From contig JAAAUF010001057.1 in assembly GCA_015499985.1 (NCBI GenBank), positions 1 through 13,109 of the forward strand: a stretch of 13,109 nt of DNA, in the 5' to 3' direction. The notes under the pieces were generated by a model. The model was not told the DNA's origin. It searched no databases and worked only from the letters and a program-made list of their open reading frames with translations. Made by a program: the position numbers and the translations under genes. Each line of letters opens with the position of its first letter. The first letter of the stretch is position 1. Shown here one piece after another: positions 1 through 8,235 of this stretch. The stretch comes from Haplosporangium gracile. Its lineage: Eukaryota > Mortierellomycota > Mortierellomycetes > Mortierellales > Mortierellaceae.

Positions 1-215
1 TGCCAAGCCCAGAAAAAAAAAATCATTGAACAAAAAAACCAAAGCAAAAGGACAAAGAAAGAGTAAATCGTCGTTAGAGAAACTCCATATCTGGCAAGAA
101 GCGCAGCCTTCATCACCATGGATAATGCACAGCACAGCAAAATAGCTGCGATGTTGCGAGCGCTTTTTTTTTCACTTATACATCACTCGCGAATAGGCTT
201 TTAGTTGAAGCTTAC
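1..215 (-). other. Intron of the LC8 gene, running off the left edge
   Basis: Reading the minus strand, the donor GTAAGC begins at 215, directly after the conserved VTH codons. In-frame translation past it stops being LC8-like and ends in a stop at 172-174. Near the left edge there is a branch-point-like CTAAC (complement of plus-strand gttag, 73-77). A T-rich, AG-free tract follows right up to base 1, so the acceptor should lie just beyond the window. Intron phase is 1. Confidence 0.7.
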
Positions 216-423
216 CGTGGGTGACAAAGCTGCCAAAGTTGCGTCCAACGATACAATGCCAAGTGAGTCCATATTTGCGGTCAAACTCCTTCTTGAGGTA
301 CGCGGCCATCTCGCGTTCGATCGCGAATTGTGTGAATGCCCTGATGGCGACCTCAATGGCGTCCTGTTGCATCTCCTCGACCATGTCAACGCTCTTGATC
401 GTAGCCCTTGGATCCTTGAACAT
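216..423 (-). CDS. Dynein light chain LC8 (DYNLL/Dyn2 family), 5' exon, partial
   Basis: LC8 is a small homodimeric hub protein that binds the dynein intermediate chain and many other partners carrying short linear motifs. The exon encodes 69 residues from ATG 423. It shows the family blocks [22 protein letters not shown] and [16 protein letters not shown], matching the two helices and first strands of LC8, whose usual length is about 89 residues. The frame runs openly upstream to 663 on the minus strand, but similarity begins at this ATG (context AAAAATG), so the ATG is taken as the start. After the VTH codons the exon keeps one base (216) and meets a consensus donor GTAAGC at 215, where other LC8 proteins continue with Glu. 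The last 20 or so residues (final beta strands) are therefore on an exon outside the window. Helix 2 is somewhat divergent (AIEREMA where animals have NIEKDIA), so this could be a paralogue. Family assignment is firm; the splice is inferred. Confidence 0.9.
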
Positions 424-576
424 TTTTGTTTCCTTGTTGATGGTGTGGGTGGTGGTGAAGGGTGACGGATTGGTTGGATGTCTTGGCGTGGCGAAGTGGG
501 TGGAGTTCTGGTTGAGCGAGTTGATGTAGAAGGAAGAGAAGAAAAAGAAAGACGATGGAGGCGAATACCGATGTTC

Positions 577-583
577 TTTTATA
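577..583 (-). promoter_or_regulatory. TATA box of the LC8 gene
   Basis: The minus strand reads TATAAAA here (plus-strand ttttata), about 155 bases upstream of the LC8 ATG at 423. A start site some 30 bases downstream would give a leader of about 125 bases, rich in C and T and including CACCACCACCC and AACAAGGAAACAAAA just before the ATG. Position and sequence fit a core promoter; no experimental support. Confidence 0.5.
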
Positions 584-663
584 CACAATCTGCAGAAAGA
601 TGATAAAGGAAAGTGAACAAAGGACATGACTCGCACAATGCCTTTGTTAATTGCAATTGTCAC

Positions 664-1560
664 TTAGAAATGTCTTTAACAACAAAGTTGTTTGACATTC
701 AAAGTGTAGCAGAAGATATGTTCATTGTCCGGACGATGGGACTCGTCTATATTCTGTTGTTGGGGAGATGGAAGGAGGGAAGAAAACGAACGTAAAAGTA
801 ACAAACGCTCCCTGGCCAAGCCCGAGGCAAGGTTAATGAAATCCGTCCTTCCACAATGTCCGAGTCCGAAAGAGTTTATCTTTGTTATTTTTCAGAAAAT
901 GTGCTCTCGATGTGCTTAGCCTAACTATATCGTCCGCCTTTAATTGCTCCAGTACTGTATGACATGCCATATCCGAGCTGAGTGAGTGAGTGAGGGAAAG
1001 GAACGATGCCAAGACATGGCTAACTGGAACAAGTGCAAATCAGGCACGGTTTTTCGTGTACCTCGCTCTCTTTTTTCTTTTCTTTCGCGCACCCTCCACA
1101 ATGAACACATGTCAGGTTGCAATGCACATGATAGGACAAAGGAAACAAGAACGCGTTCAAACATCATAACCGGGGGGTTTTTTTTTCAACTCCATGCATC
1201 ATAATGACAGAAGTGAGACCCTGCCACCCAGACAGTTCACGCTCCTTCCTCTTCTCTCTCGGCTGACAAAAAGGGAGAAATCTCATGGGCCTGTTCCCGG
1301 ATGGGATACAATGGATTTCTCTCTCCTTATGTCTTCGCATGGAACATGGTCGAAACATGTATTGCCGCAGTACTCACTCCTTAGTATTTCACACTGACAT
1401 ACACATGCACCCTCACACGCGCACAGGTACACCGCCATTGCTACTACGGCAAGTCCCCCGCTCAAACTATTACAAATGCAATTTCTGCAACAGTGCACAG
1501 CTTCATTGTCATAATCAAGGAACGCGCTCGATGTTTTTCTAAATGATGTTTTTTTTTGTT
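664..1560. other. Intergenic region, no gene seen
   Basis: This stretch lies between the promoter of the LC8 gene and the 3' end of the perilipin gene. The short open frames on both strands (about 60-85 codons) have no recognisable domains, overlap each other, and show no codon bias like that of the perilipin gene. Visible features are a GTGAGTGAGTGAG run near 980-993, an eight-T run at 1180-1187, and scattered purine/pyrimidine tracts. No tRNA or rRNA motif was found. Confidence 0.5.
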
Positions 1561-1566
1561 TTTATT
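1561..1566 (-). terminator. Probable polyadenylation signal of the perilipin gene
   Basis: The minus strand reads AATAAA (plus-strand tttatt), about 155 bases downstream of the perilipin stop codon at 1721-1723. It is flanked by long A/T runs (plus-strand T runs at 1548-1555 and around 1636-1645). It is the only canonical hexamer I saw in the expected interval, so it is the likely 3' processing signal. Confidence 0.45.
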
Positions 1567-1720
1567 TTTAATAGGTTAAAAAGTAAAGTATTTTGTTGAC
1601 AACTACATCAAGCAGTTACAATGATAGGATGGCAATTTTTTTTTTGGGTTTTGTTTTTCATTAAAAAAAAAAGTGAGCATGGGGTAAATGGGTGGATATC
1701 ATAGAGTCAGCTATAGCTCT

Positions 1721-3268
1721 TTACTTGGCACCAACGAGGGTGACACGGGCGGTCTGGACGGCGCGGGAAGCGGCATCAGAGACGGAAGAGTTGACGGCCT
1801 GGACCTTGGTGATGCCCTTGTGGACGTTCTCCTGGATAGAGACCTGGTACTGGAGGAGGGACTCCTTGACCTCCTGAGCGGCGGACTGAAGGATAGGGAG
1901 GGTCTCCTCGGTGGTCAACTGGAGGATGTTGCGGGCCTTTTGGAGGGCCGAGACATCGGGCTTGACCATCTCTCCCTTGACGGTGACATAACGATCATTA
2001 ACAAAGCCCACCAGGGGCTCGAGGCGGACCTGGACATAGACGGGCAGCTTGGGGCTGTGCTCCTTGAGGTAGACCGAGAGCGAGTCGATCTCGACAAGGA
2101 GGCTGGTGGAGAGAGTCTGGACACGCTGGGAGGCCTCGCCGGGGACCTTTTGGACGTTCTCCTGGAGCTCAATGGCGTGGGCACGGACAGCCTCGATGAG
2201 GGCGTTGAGGCGGATGTTCAAGGCCTGGATCGACTCCTTGGACTTGATCACAGCGGTGTTGTTCTCGGCAGCCTTGCGCAAATCCTGAGCAGACTGAGTA
2301 ATGGGGGCAACAGAGACGCTCACGCGGCGGGAGACGCGGAGGGAGACGTTACGGCCGAGGTCGACAACACGGGAAGCCTGGTTGCTCTGACCGGTGGTCG
2401 ACTGCTCAACCTCGGCATCAGCGGGCAAGACACGGTTGACGATGGTTTCAAGACCGTCGACGAGAGGGGTGGCGTGGGTGTTGACACGGGTGGCAATAGC
2501 GGTGGCGGTAGTGGTGGCAGCAGCGGTGATGTTGTTGGCAGTCGAGGTAGCGGCAGTGGCGATCTGGTCGCGAGTTGAGGTGGCAACGGTAGTGATCTGG
2601 TCACGGGTCGAGGCAGCAGTGGTGGCGATGTTGTTGGTGACGGCCTTGACGGGGGCGGTGACACGGGTGTCGATGGTCGACTGGATCTGGGTATAGGCGT
2701 TCTTGGACGACTCCTCGACGTAGACATAGGGCTGCTTGACCTTGGTCACAATCTCGGCGGTGGGCTTGGTGACGATGGGGAAGGTGGTCTCGAAGACATC
2801 CAAGGACTTTGTGGCGATCTGGTCGACCTTGGAGATGGCGGGCTGGAGACGAGTGCTGTAGGGCTCGGTGTACTTGGAGACGGTCTCGACGGCCGAGCCG
2901 GCGGTGTCGAGGGCGTAGCGGGAGTACTTGTTGTCCTTGGCGTACGAGTGGAGGGTCGAGACGCTGTCGTGGATCAAGGGCAAAGAGCTAACACGGGCAA
3001 TGAAGCCAGAAGTAGGGGCAGAGGCACCGGGGGCGCCGTTAACAGACACCTCCTCGGTGACGGTGGTGGTTTGCTTGCCGTCCTTATCAGTGGTGGTGGT
3101 GTATTTGCGGGTGGTGGTGGTGGTCTTGGTGGTGGTGGTCTTCTTGACAGACTGACCATTGGGACCCTTGATGACATCCTCCTCGACGGAAGAGGTAGAG
3201 GTGCGGGAGTGGTTGCGATCCTCGATGTCAGAGTTGTCGGATTCTGAAGAGCTATAACGGGTGGTCAT
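1721..3268 (-). CDS. Perilipin-like (PAT family) lipid-droplet coat protein
   Basis: A complete intronless frame of 515 codons, ATG 3268 to TAA 1721. Perilipins coat lipid droplets and control lipase access to stored triacylglycerol. Residues 1-30 are Ser/Asp-rich. Residues 43-73 are a Thr-rich hydrophilic stretch (TTTTKTTTTTRKYTTTT). Residues about 88-185 match the PAT/perilipin domain: ARVSSLPLIHD, YALDTAGSAVETV, a QPAISKVDQIATKSLD block and FPIVTKPTAEIV, the fungal counterpart of the animal RVASLPLV to LPILQQPTEKV region. Residues 194-281 are eight consecutive 11-residue units, the helix type by which perilipins lie on the droplet. Residues about 320-515 are helical, with a motif PVYVQVRLEPLVGFVNDRY, perhaps equivalent to the C-terminal bundle. 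There is no signal peptide or hydrophobic membrane span, as expected. Codon use is strongly C-ending, implying high expression. The start has no competing upstream ATG (context CATAATGAC). Family call is strong; exact orthology to ascomycete MPL1 is inferred. Confidence 0.85.
   Translation of the reverse strand: MTTRYSSSESDNSDIEDRNHSRTSTSSVEEDVIKGPNGQSVKKTTTTKTTTTTRKYTTTTDKDGKQTTTVTEEVSVNGAPGASAPTSGFIARVSSLPLIHDSVSTLHSYAKDNKYSRYALDTAGSAVETVSKYTEPYSTRLQPAISKVDQIATKSLDVFETTFPIVTKPTAEIVTKVKQPYVYVEESSKNAYTQIQSTIDTRVTAPVKAVTNNIATTAASTRDQITTVATSTRDQIATAATSTANNITAAATTTATAIATRVNTHATPLVDGLETIVNRVLPADAEVEQSTTGQSNQASRVVDLGRNVSLRVSRRVSVSVAPITQSAQDLRKAAENNTAVIKSKESIQALNIRLNALIEAVRAHAIELQENVQKVPGEASQRVQTLSTSLLVEIDSLSVYLKEHSPKLPVYVQVRLEPLVGFVNDRYVTVKGEMVKPDVSALQKARNILQLTTEETLPILQSAAQEVKESLLQYQVSIQENVHKGITKVQAVNSSVSDAASRAVQTARVTLVGAK
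2426..2689 (-). repeat. Eight contiguous 11-mer (33-bp) amphipathic helix repeats inside the perilipin gene
   Basis: Residues 194-281 divide without gaps into eight 11-residue units. Representative units are TTAASTRDQIT (216-226), TAATSTANNIT (238-248) and DGLETIVNRVL (271-281). Position 10 of the unit is always I, V or L (V, I, I, I, I, I, L, V), and the remaining faces are Thr, Ala, Ser, Asn and charged residues. This periodicity gives an 11/3 helix with a weakly hydrophobic face, as in perilipins and synucleins. Units 3 and 4 share STRDQI and are also similar at DNA level (plus-strand GATCTGGTC copies near 2560 and 2597), suggesting recent duplication. Confidence 0.75.
3050..3139 (-). repeat. 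Thr-rich low-complexity segment of the perilipin gene
   Basis: Codons 44-73 are mostly ACC/ACT/ACG threonine codons broken by Lys, Arg, Tyr and one DKDGKQ segment. On the plus strand this appears as runs of GGTGGTGGT. The segment is hydrophilic and probably disordered. Such codon runs tend to vary in length between strains. Confidence 0.7.
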
Positions 3269-3276
3269 TATGAAAA

Positions 3277-4396
3277 CTGGAGCAAGGGGATGTACGAAGA
3301 GAGGGACAGGGCAAGAGGAGGAGGAGGGAGAGAAGAGAAAAGCGATAATTAGAAATGATGACTAGAAAGGGTCCGAGTGGAGTGCAATGGGAGAGGATTG
3401 CACCCGTGAAAAAGGTGATAAAAAAAAGTCCGCCCAATGCAATATGCCCGATGTTCAATGTTTGTTGACAAATAACAATATAGCGAAAAGGTTGAAGGAA
3501 CAAGTGGATTGAGCGGGTGATTGACAATGGTGTCGATGATGGTGATGACAGCAAGGAGAGGAAAGAAAAGAGTGGATGTTGTTTGTGTTTGTTGTAAAAA
3601 GTCAGGAGGTGTATGGGCGCGATTGCATTTTGCAACAGGGCATGAAGGGGGGGTTAATGATGATGCTGCTGTCGATTCAATCCAGCCCAGCCCAGCTGTT
3701 TGTGTATGTTGTTTGCATTTTGTCTTTGTCAATTGCGCCAGTGCGTAGCGTGCTTGAGCTTGTGTTTGTGTGCATGTGGGTAAAAGTAAGGTCGGTGGGT
3801 CGGTCGGTCGAGAAAGTCAAGGAGAAAGGGGGAATGTGGATATGAGCTGTACCATCCTCTCATGCTTTTTCTCTTTTCTGGCCGTGTCGGTGACACTCAT
3901 CCTATGACCTCCTCCACACCTCTTTTTTTTCCGTCGAACGATGCCCATGGTTGCTGTGGTTGTTGTTATTGTGAATTCCAAAATGCTGGCTTTGTCGGAG
4001 AGATAAGCAAAATAGTAAGATTTCAGGGGAAGAATGAGGGGAAGAAAAATGTAGGCGAAAAGGCTGCAGGCTTGCAAATCATGCGATTATTGCCTCTTTT
4101 TCACAATCTCAGTCTCCTGAGGGGAAAAGACGAGGAAGAAGGAGGATGAGTGGATGCGATAAGGTGGAGATGGGATGATAGGCGTTGTTTCTATGCGAAT
4201 GGTCGAAGGTGGTAGAGAAGTGGGAGAAGAAGTAAAAGAGGGTCGAAGGGAAGAGGGTGGGAGGAGAGGCACAGTAATGATTTGACTGCTGATGCGATCT
4301 GTTGGGGTAAAAAATAAATTTAAAGGCAAAAGGGACAGACATGGGAAGTGTGGGAGAAGAGAGGAAGAAAGTGGGAAAGGAAGAGGGCTACTTACG
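3277..4396 (-). other. Candidate long intron in the perilipin 5' leader (alternative: proximal promoter)
   Basis: On the minus strand a full consensus donor GTAAGT starts at 4396, after a C/A-rich leader-like stretch (CAACCAACAACAACAC). The acceptor candidate is CAG at 3279-3277, eight bases before the perilipin ATG. It is preceded by a long pyrimidine tract (complement of 3294-3345) and a CTAAT branch-like site just upstream. The donor-acceptor pair would be a 1.12 kb intron, long for a fungus. The alternative is that 3279-3624, itself free of upstream ATGs on the minus strand, is the unspliced leader with a nearby start site, and the pyrimidine tract is a promoter element. The sequence alone cannot decide. 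Confidence 0.35.
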
Positions 4397-4662
4397 TGTT
4401 GTTGTTGGTTGGTGGGAAGGGTGTTACAAAGAGAAGAAGAATGAAAGGAGAGATACTAAAATGTGTGGGGTATAGGGTATTGAATGCTGAGAGAGAGAGA
4501 GAGGGAGAGAGAAAGAGAGGGATATGCTGGGGAGAGAGAGAGGAAGATGGAAGTGTCGATATGGATGGGAGGAAGAGAGAAAATGGACGACAAAAAAAAA
4601 AGAATGGGAGTGAGAGAGAAGTAATAATGAGAAGAGAAGGGGGAGACAGCGTCTATTTATTC
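4397..4662 (-). promoter_or_regulatory. Candidate distal promoter and first noncoding exon of the perilipin gene
   Basis: Minus-strand GAATAAATAG (complement of 4653-4662) resembles a TATA box. Downstream of it come about 255 bases of CT-rich sequence without any minus-strand ATG, ending in the GTAAGT donor at 4396. Absence of ATG over this length and the leader-like CAACAACAAC end favour a transcribed 5' UTR. The CT-rich part includes the purine microsatellite at about 4489-4545. It could equally be the first exon of an unrelated noncoding transcript. Confidence 0.3.
4489..4545. repeat. GA/CT microsatellite
   Basis: An imperfect GA dinucleotide tract: a pure run from 4489 to about 4503, then interrupted GAGAGAAAGAGAGG and GGAGAGAGAGAGG copies. 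The whole 4340-4640 stretch is purine-rich on the plus strand. Confidence 0.8.
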
Positions 4663-6688
4663 AACTTTCATGTCTTTCTTTCCCTCTCAACTTTTGACAT
4701 GTTGATACTGTCCGAACGGCGATCATGAGCAAAACACACAAGGTAAACAATTCACCGCTTGTTTATAGAAGTTATTCATTTAGCGCAACATTCACATTCA
4801 CCTTTTTTCGACTCCAAAAAAAACTTCATCGGCAGAGGGGTGATACGCAAGCTGGAGCGTGATAGTGGACCTCATTCTGACTGACAGACACAAGGGTAGC
4901 TCAGTAGGTTGACCAGAGCAAGCAAAGCAATAAGCATATGGCACTTCTTGTCAACTTTGGTTTGGACTCCTATCCATCCTCACTCCGTTCTCGCTTTCTC
5001 TCTGTGTCTGTCCCCTGGCTCAGCACATTGGCTCACTAACTTTTAGTCTTTATTCTTTCATGCTCTCTTTCTCCCTTTCTCACTTTCATTGTCTATTCAA
5101 TTGACAATTAACACCCTCTGGTCCTTGTTACTCAGTCGATCACGACTTTCTCAAAGGAGGACAGGGGTTATTGTTGAAGAGTCAGTCATTCAATGGCCGA
5201 CCATAAAAAAAGAACTCTTCTTCCAGATAGACACACCACTCCCTCTCTCACGCACACTCGTGCCACATGTGTCGATCGGAAAAGCAGGGTGAAAAAAAGG
5301 GACTCCTCTTCCTACCTATCTCCTCCTGTGTCAGGTACAGAAATCTTTCACAAAGAAAGGAAAGCCAAAGTGGGTTTTGATTACGCCACAAGGGGCTGAA
5401 AGAGGCAATTGCAATGAGGATAGCCGACCTTCCCTTTTATCCATTCCTTTGCTTTGCCATTTCTCTTCTTCTTCTTCGATACTCTTGGAATAGAGGTCCC
5501 TTCATTCGCCGGAAGAGAAAGAAAGGTGCTCGGACGGGGAAGCAAAAACAACAACATATTCCACGAGCAAACAAAGTTGTTTGTGATAAGAGTTTAGTGA
5601 GCGTTTGTTATTTCTTTTTCAACTTCTAGCGAACCATAAAAAAAAATGTTGTGCCTGTGTTTGTAGCCACGCCTCTTTCCCTTTTTTTGTCTTCAAAAGA
5701 GTAACGAGCGAAACACGATGGAACGTGTTCGCTAAGAGAGATCGAAGCAAAAAAGAAAAAAGCACGTCGTTCTTTCTCGTTTTTTAATCCTTTCGGGATG
5801 TAATCTTTTCATGGACGGTCCAAGGTGTCGGACAAACAAGCTTGTGTTTTTGTTTCCTTTTCGCCTCTCTCGCGCAACCCGCAACCACATCCGTCAGTTT
5901 TTTTTTGTTTCTCAGGATTCATTTCTTTTTTTTTTCGTAATAGCGTAGATACGTGTACGGTGCAAGGAGAAATAGGGGAATAGATGGAAGTATAATAAAC
6001 GCTCTTTATCCCTGCAGGTGGTTGGTGGTTGTGGCTCGTAAATGAGAATTATGGCATGTGTGTGTTTCCCTTAGTTCCTGTAAGCATATGTTCATCTGTC
6101 CGTCGGGTCGTGAGCGTGATAGCAGGTGGATTTTTTCACTATTTTCTTTAGAACGAGATGGCGATCCGTAGAATCCATGATCGTGCTACTATTTCTTCTT
6201 TTTGTTGAGTTTACATCCAGAAAACAAGGGTCTTCCTGTTGCTCGTGAAAGGTAAGGATGAGAATGGATCGATGAAGTGAACATTTTTTTTTATTTTGGA
6301 TAAGCACGCGAATAGACTAAGTGCCAAGGGAGAGCGAGTTTTTGTATTTTTTTTTCTTTCACGTTCTGGCGGCAAAAAAAAACAAAAGGCAAAGACGCAT
6401 TGTAATCGATAAAATAAATTTTCACGGTCAGATCATTTATTATCCCCGCCATGGCCCTGGTCCCTACAAGTACACAGAAATATGTTGGCATGTGAAAAAA
6501 AATAACTCTTGCCTTACTTAATTCAATTCGATCACAATTTTGCGATCGGAAACTGAAGGGAACATACACTTTTTTTTCGAGAGTGACAAATAGGTCAGCT
6601 TTTCCACGTTGCCGGGTCCTTTTCAAAGAGACCTTTTTACGAACAAAAAGAAGCCCTTTGTTGGAATAGTGCTCTGATAGGCTGTTCC

Positions 6689-6733
6689 CTGATCAACCAA
6701 TCCTCATCCTCGCCAACGGATTTGTTTGATCAG
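6689..6733. repeat. Imperfect inverted repeat with TGATCA cores
   Basis: Left arm CTGATCAACCAATC (6689-6702) and right arm GATTTGTTTGATCAG (6719-6733) are complementary apart from one mismatch and one extra base, separated by 16 bases. The left arm includes a CCAAT pentamer. A third TGATCA lies near 6776. This could form a hairpin or be a pair of protein-binding sites; there is no gene close by to assign it to. Confidence 0.6.
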
Positions 6734-7857
6734 TGTGCAGTTTGCAGCAAAAAAGGTAAAGACGGACAAAGTCGTTGATCACTGATTTGATTGACACACA
6801 GACCTCATTTATTTATTCAGGCACCATCCTTTCAACTGGCGGTGCACAAGTCAATAGCATGGCATGGGACTTTGTAACGTACTTTTAAATACATGCAGAT
6901 CCAAATACACTCCCTCTCTCGGATAGTAAACAGCATCTCGTGAAGAAGGACCCTGACATCTTGGTCTTGTTAGAATAACAACTACCACTCCAGAAAACAC
7001 TGACGTCCATCTTCACAAGCAAATGCGCTTTGTTCTGGCTTTGTTTTGCTATGCTCGGGGGTTTAAAAATACGACCGATGTCCAACTACGCAATGGCACT
7101 CCCTGCTTTGCAGGTACACAGATACCGGGAACGGGTCCCTCTAGGCTATGGGTGCCTATCAGATTTCCATTGTCGGGAGGACAGAACGGTCGGGCTTGGC
7201 TGTTCTCTGCTGTTCCCACTACTATCCTTCCCTATCGTCCTTCACATCATGGTCTCCCTTTGTGCCTAAAACTCTTGGTACCAAGACCCTTTCTCCTATT
7301 TTTGTCATCGTGCCAAGATGAAGAAAAGGAGAAAGACAACAACATCTGATCGATCGGAAGAATTGTTACGAATAGTGTCACGTCCGTCGGAACAACAAGA
7401 ATGATCCACACTCTTGTGATGCGAGTAAATAGAAAGACAAAGACCGGAGAATAGCACTTGTTTGTTGTTTCTTTTGCTTTTTAATGACGATACCTGTTGA
7501 ATTTCCCTTCCCACCTTTCCACCTTCCCACCTCCCCTCTTTGACCCCTCCTCCTTCGGTCACCCCCCAGCCCTCTTTCATCATCCATTTCATAACGATGT
7601 TTATTTTGATTTGTTTGTTGTTATCCATGTGGCGCGGTCTTTCAAAAACACGCAAAAAAAAAATCATATCGGCGGTAAGTGCGAAAAGAAATCGAGCGCT
7701 GGGTTGGGAGTATGTCGCCATTGTCCTTTGAACATTCCACTTACTGGTGGTTTGCATCGTGTGCTAATGGGAGAAAGAGAGTAAATGAGGAAGTATATAG
7801 AGTTAGCTCGTAAACATGAGATTCCTCCCGCTTGGCTTTTCACATTCCATTCGGTTC

Positions 7858-7890
7858 ATGGATCATGATCCATCGTGTGTGTGTGTGTGT
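7858..7890. repeat. 16-bp perfect palindrome followed by a GT microsatellite
   Basis: 7858-7873 reads ATGGATCATGATCCAT, its own reverse complement. One base later, 7875-7890 is an uninterrupted (GT)8 run followed by TGTGT. Both elements are read directly; function unknown. Confidence 0.85.
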
Positions 7891-8215
7891 TGTGTAAGTT
7901 AGTGGACAATTTTTGTTTATCGAATTAGTCAGTGCGGTGGCTAATGCACATGAATGATAGTATTTGGGATAGCATTGAGATGTGACAGTGTGGACACGTG
8001 TATTGGCACGACCACACTTCCTCCTAATCCTGATAGACACATTGAAATTTAAAAGTCACCGTTTGGTGGCCTGGCGCGTGAAAAAAAGAGGGAGGCCCTG
8101 GATGCTCGTGATCACGATCAACGATCATGGCCGTCAAGATACAAAATAGGGTCACCAAGTTGGATGTTTATTTGTTATTTTATTATTGATTTTGCATAAA
8201 ATATATGCTCTCGTG

Positions 8216-8235
8216 CATGCATCCCCATGCATCCC
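8216..8235. repeat. Tandem duplicated 10-mer CATGCATCCC
   Basis: Two exact head-to-tail copies of CATGCATCCC. A short local duplication with no visible association to a gene. Confidence 0.8.

Noticed and set aside
424..663. In-frame upstream extension of the LC8 frame
   Set aside because: The extension is Ser/Phe/Pro-rich translation of a pyrimidine leader and contains the TATA box. LC8 similarity starts at the ATG at 423.
1688..2578. Long plus-strand open frame of 296 codons, Gly/Asp/Leu-rich
   Set aside because: It lies exactly antisense to the perilipin gene. The C-ending codon bias of that gene removes stop codons from this antisense frame and yields the artificial GGGSGG composition; no domain is recognisable.
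3252..3732. Overlapping minus-strand open frames upstream of the perilipin gene
   Set aside because: Ser/Pro/Leu/Thr-rich translation of the pyrimidine-rich leader or intron, overlapping the perilipin start in other frames.
6291..6626. Minus-strand open frame of 111 codons
   Set aside because: Composition follows A/T homopolymers, no motif, no plausible promoter.
7305..7757. Minus-strand open frame of 150 codons
   Set aside because: The Gly/Glu-rich middle is the complement of a CCACCTTCC-type tract; it overlaps candidate leader sequence on the other strand and has no domain.
8050..8070. GTCACCGTTTGGTGGC as a hairpin or regulatory stem
   Set aside because: The stem is only about four base pairs and no gene lies next to it.
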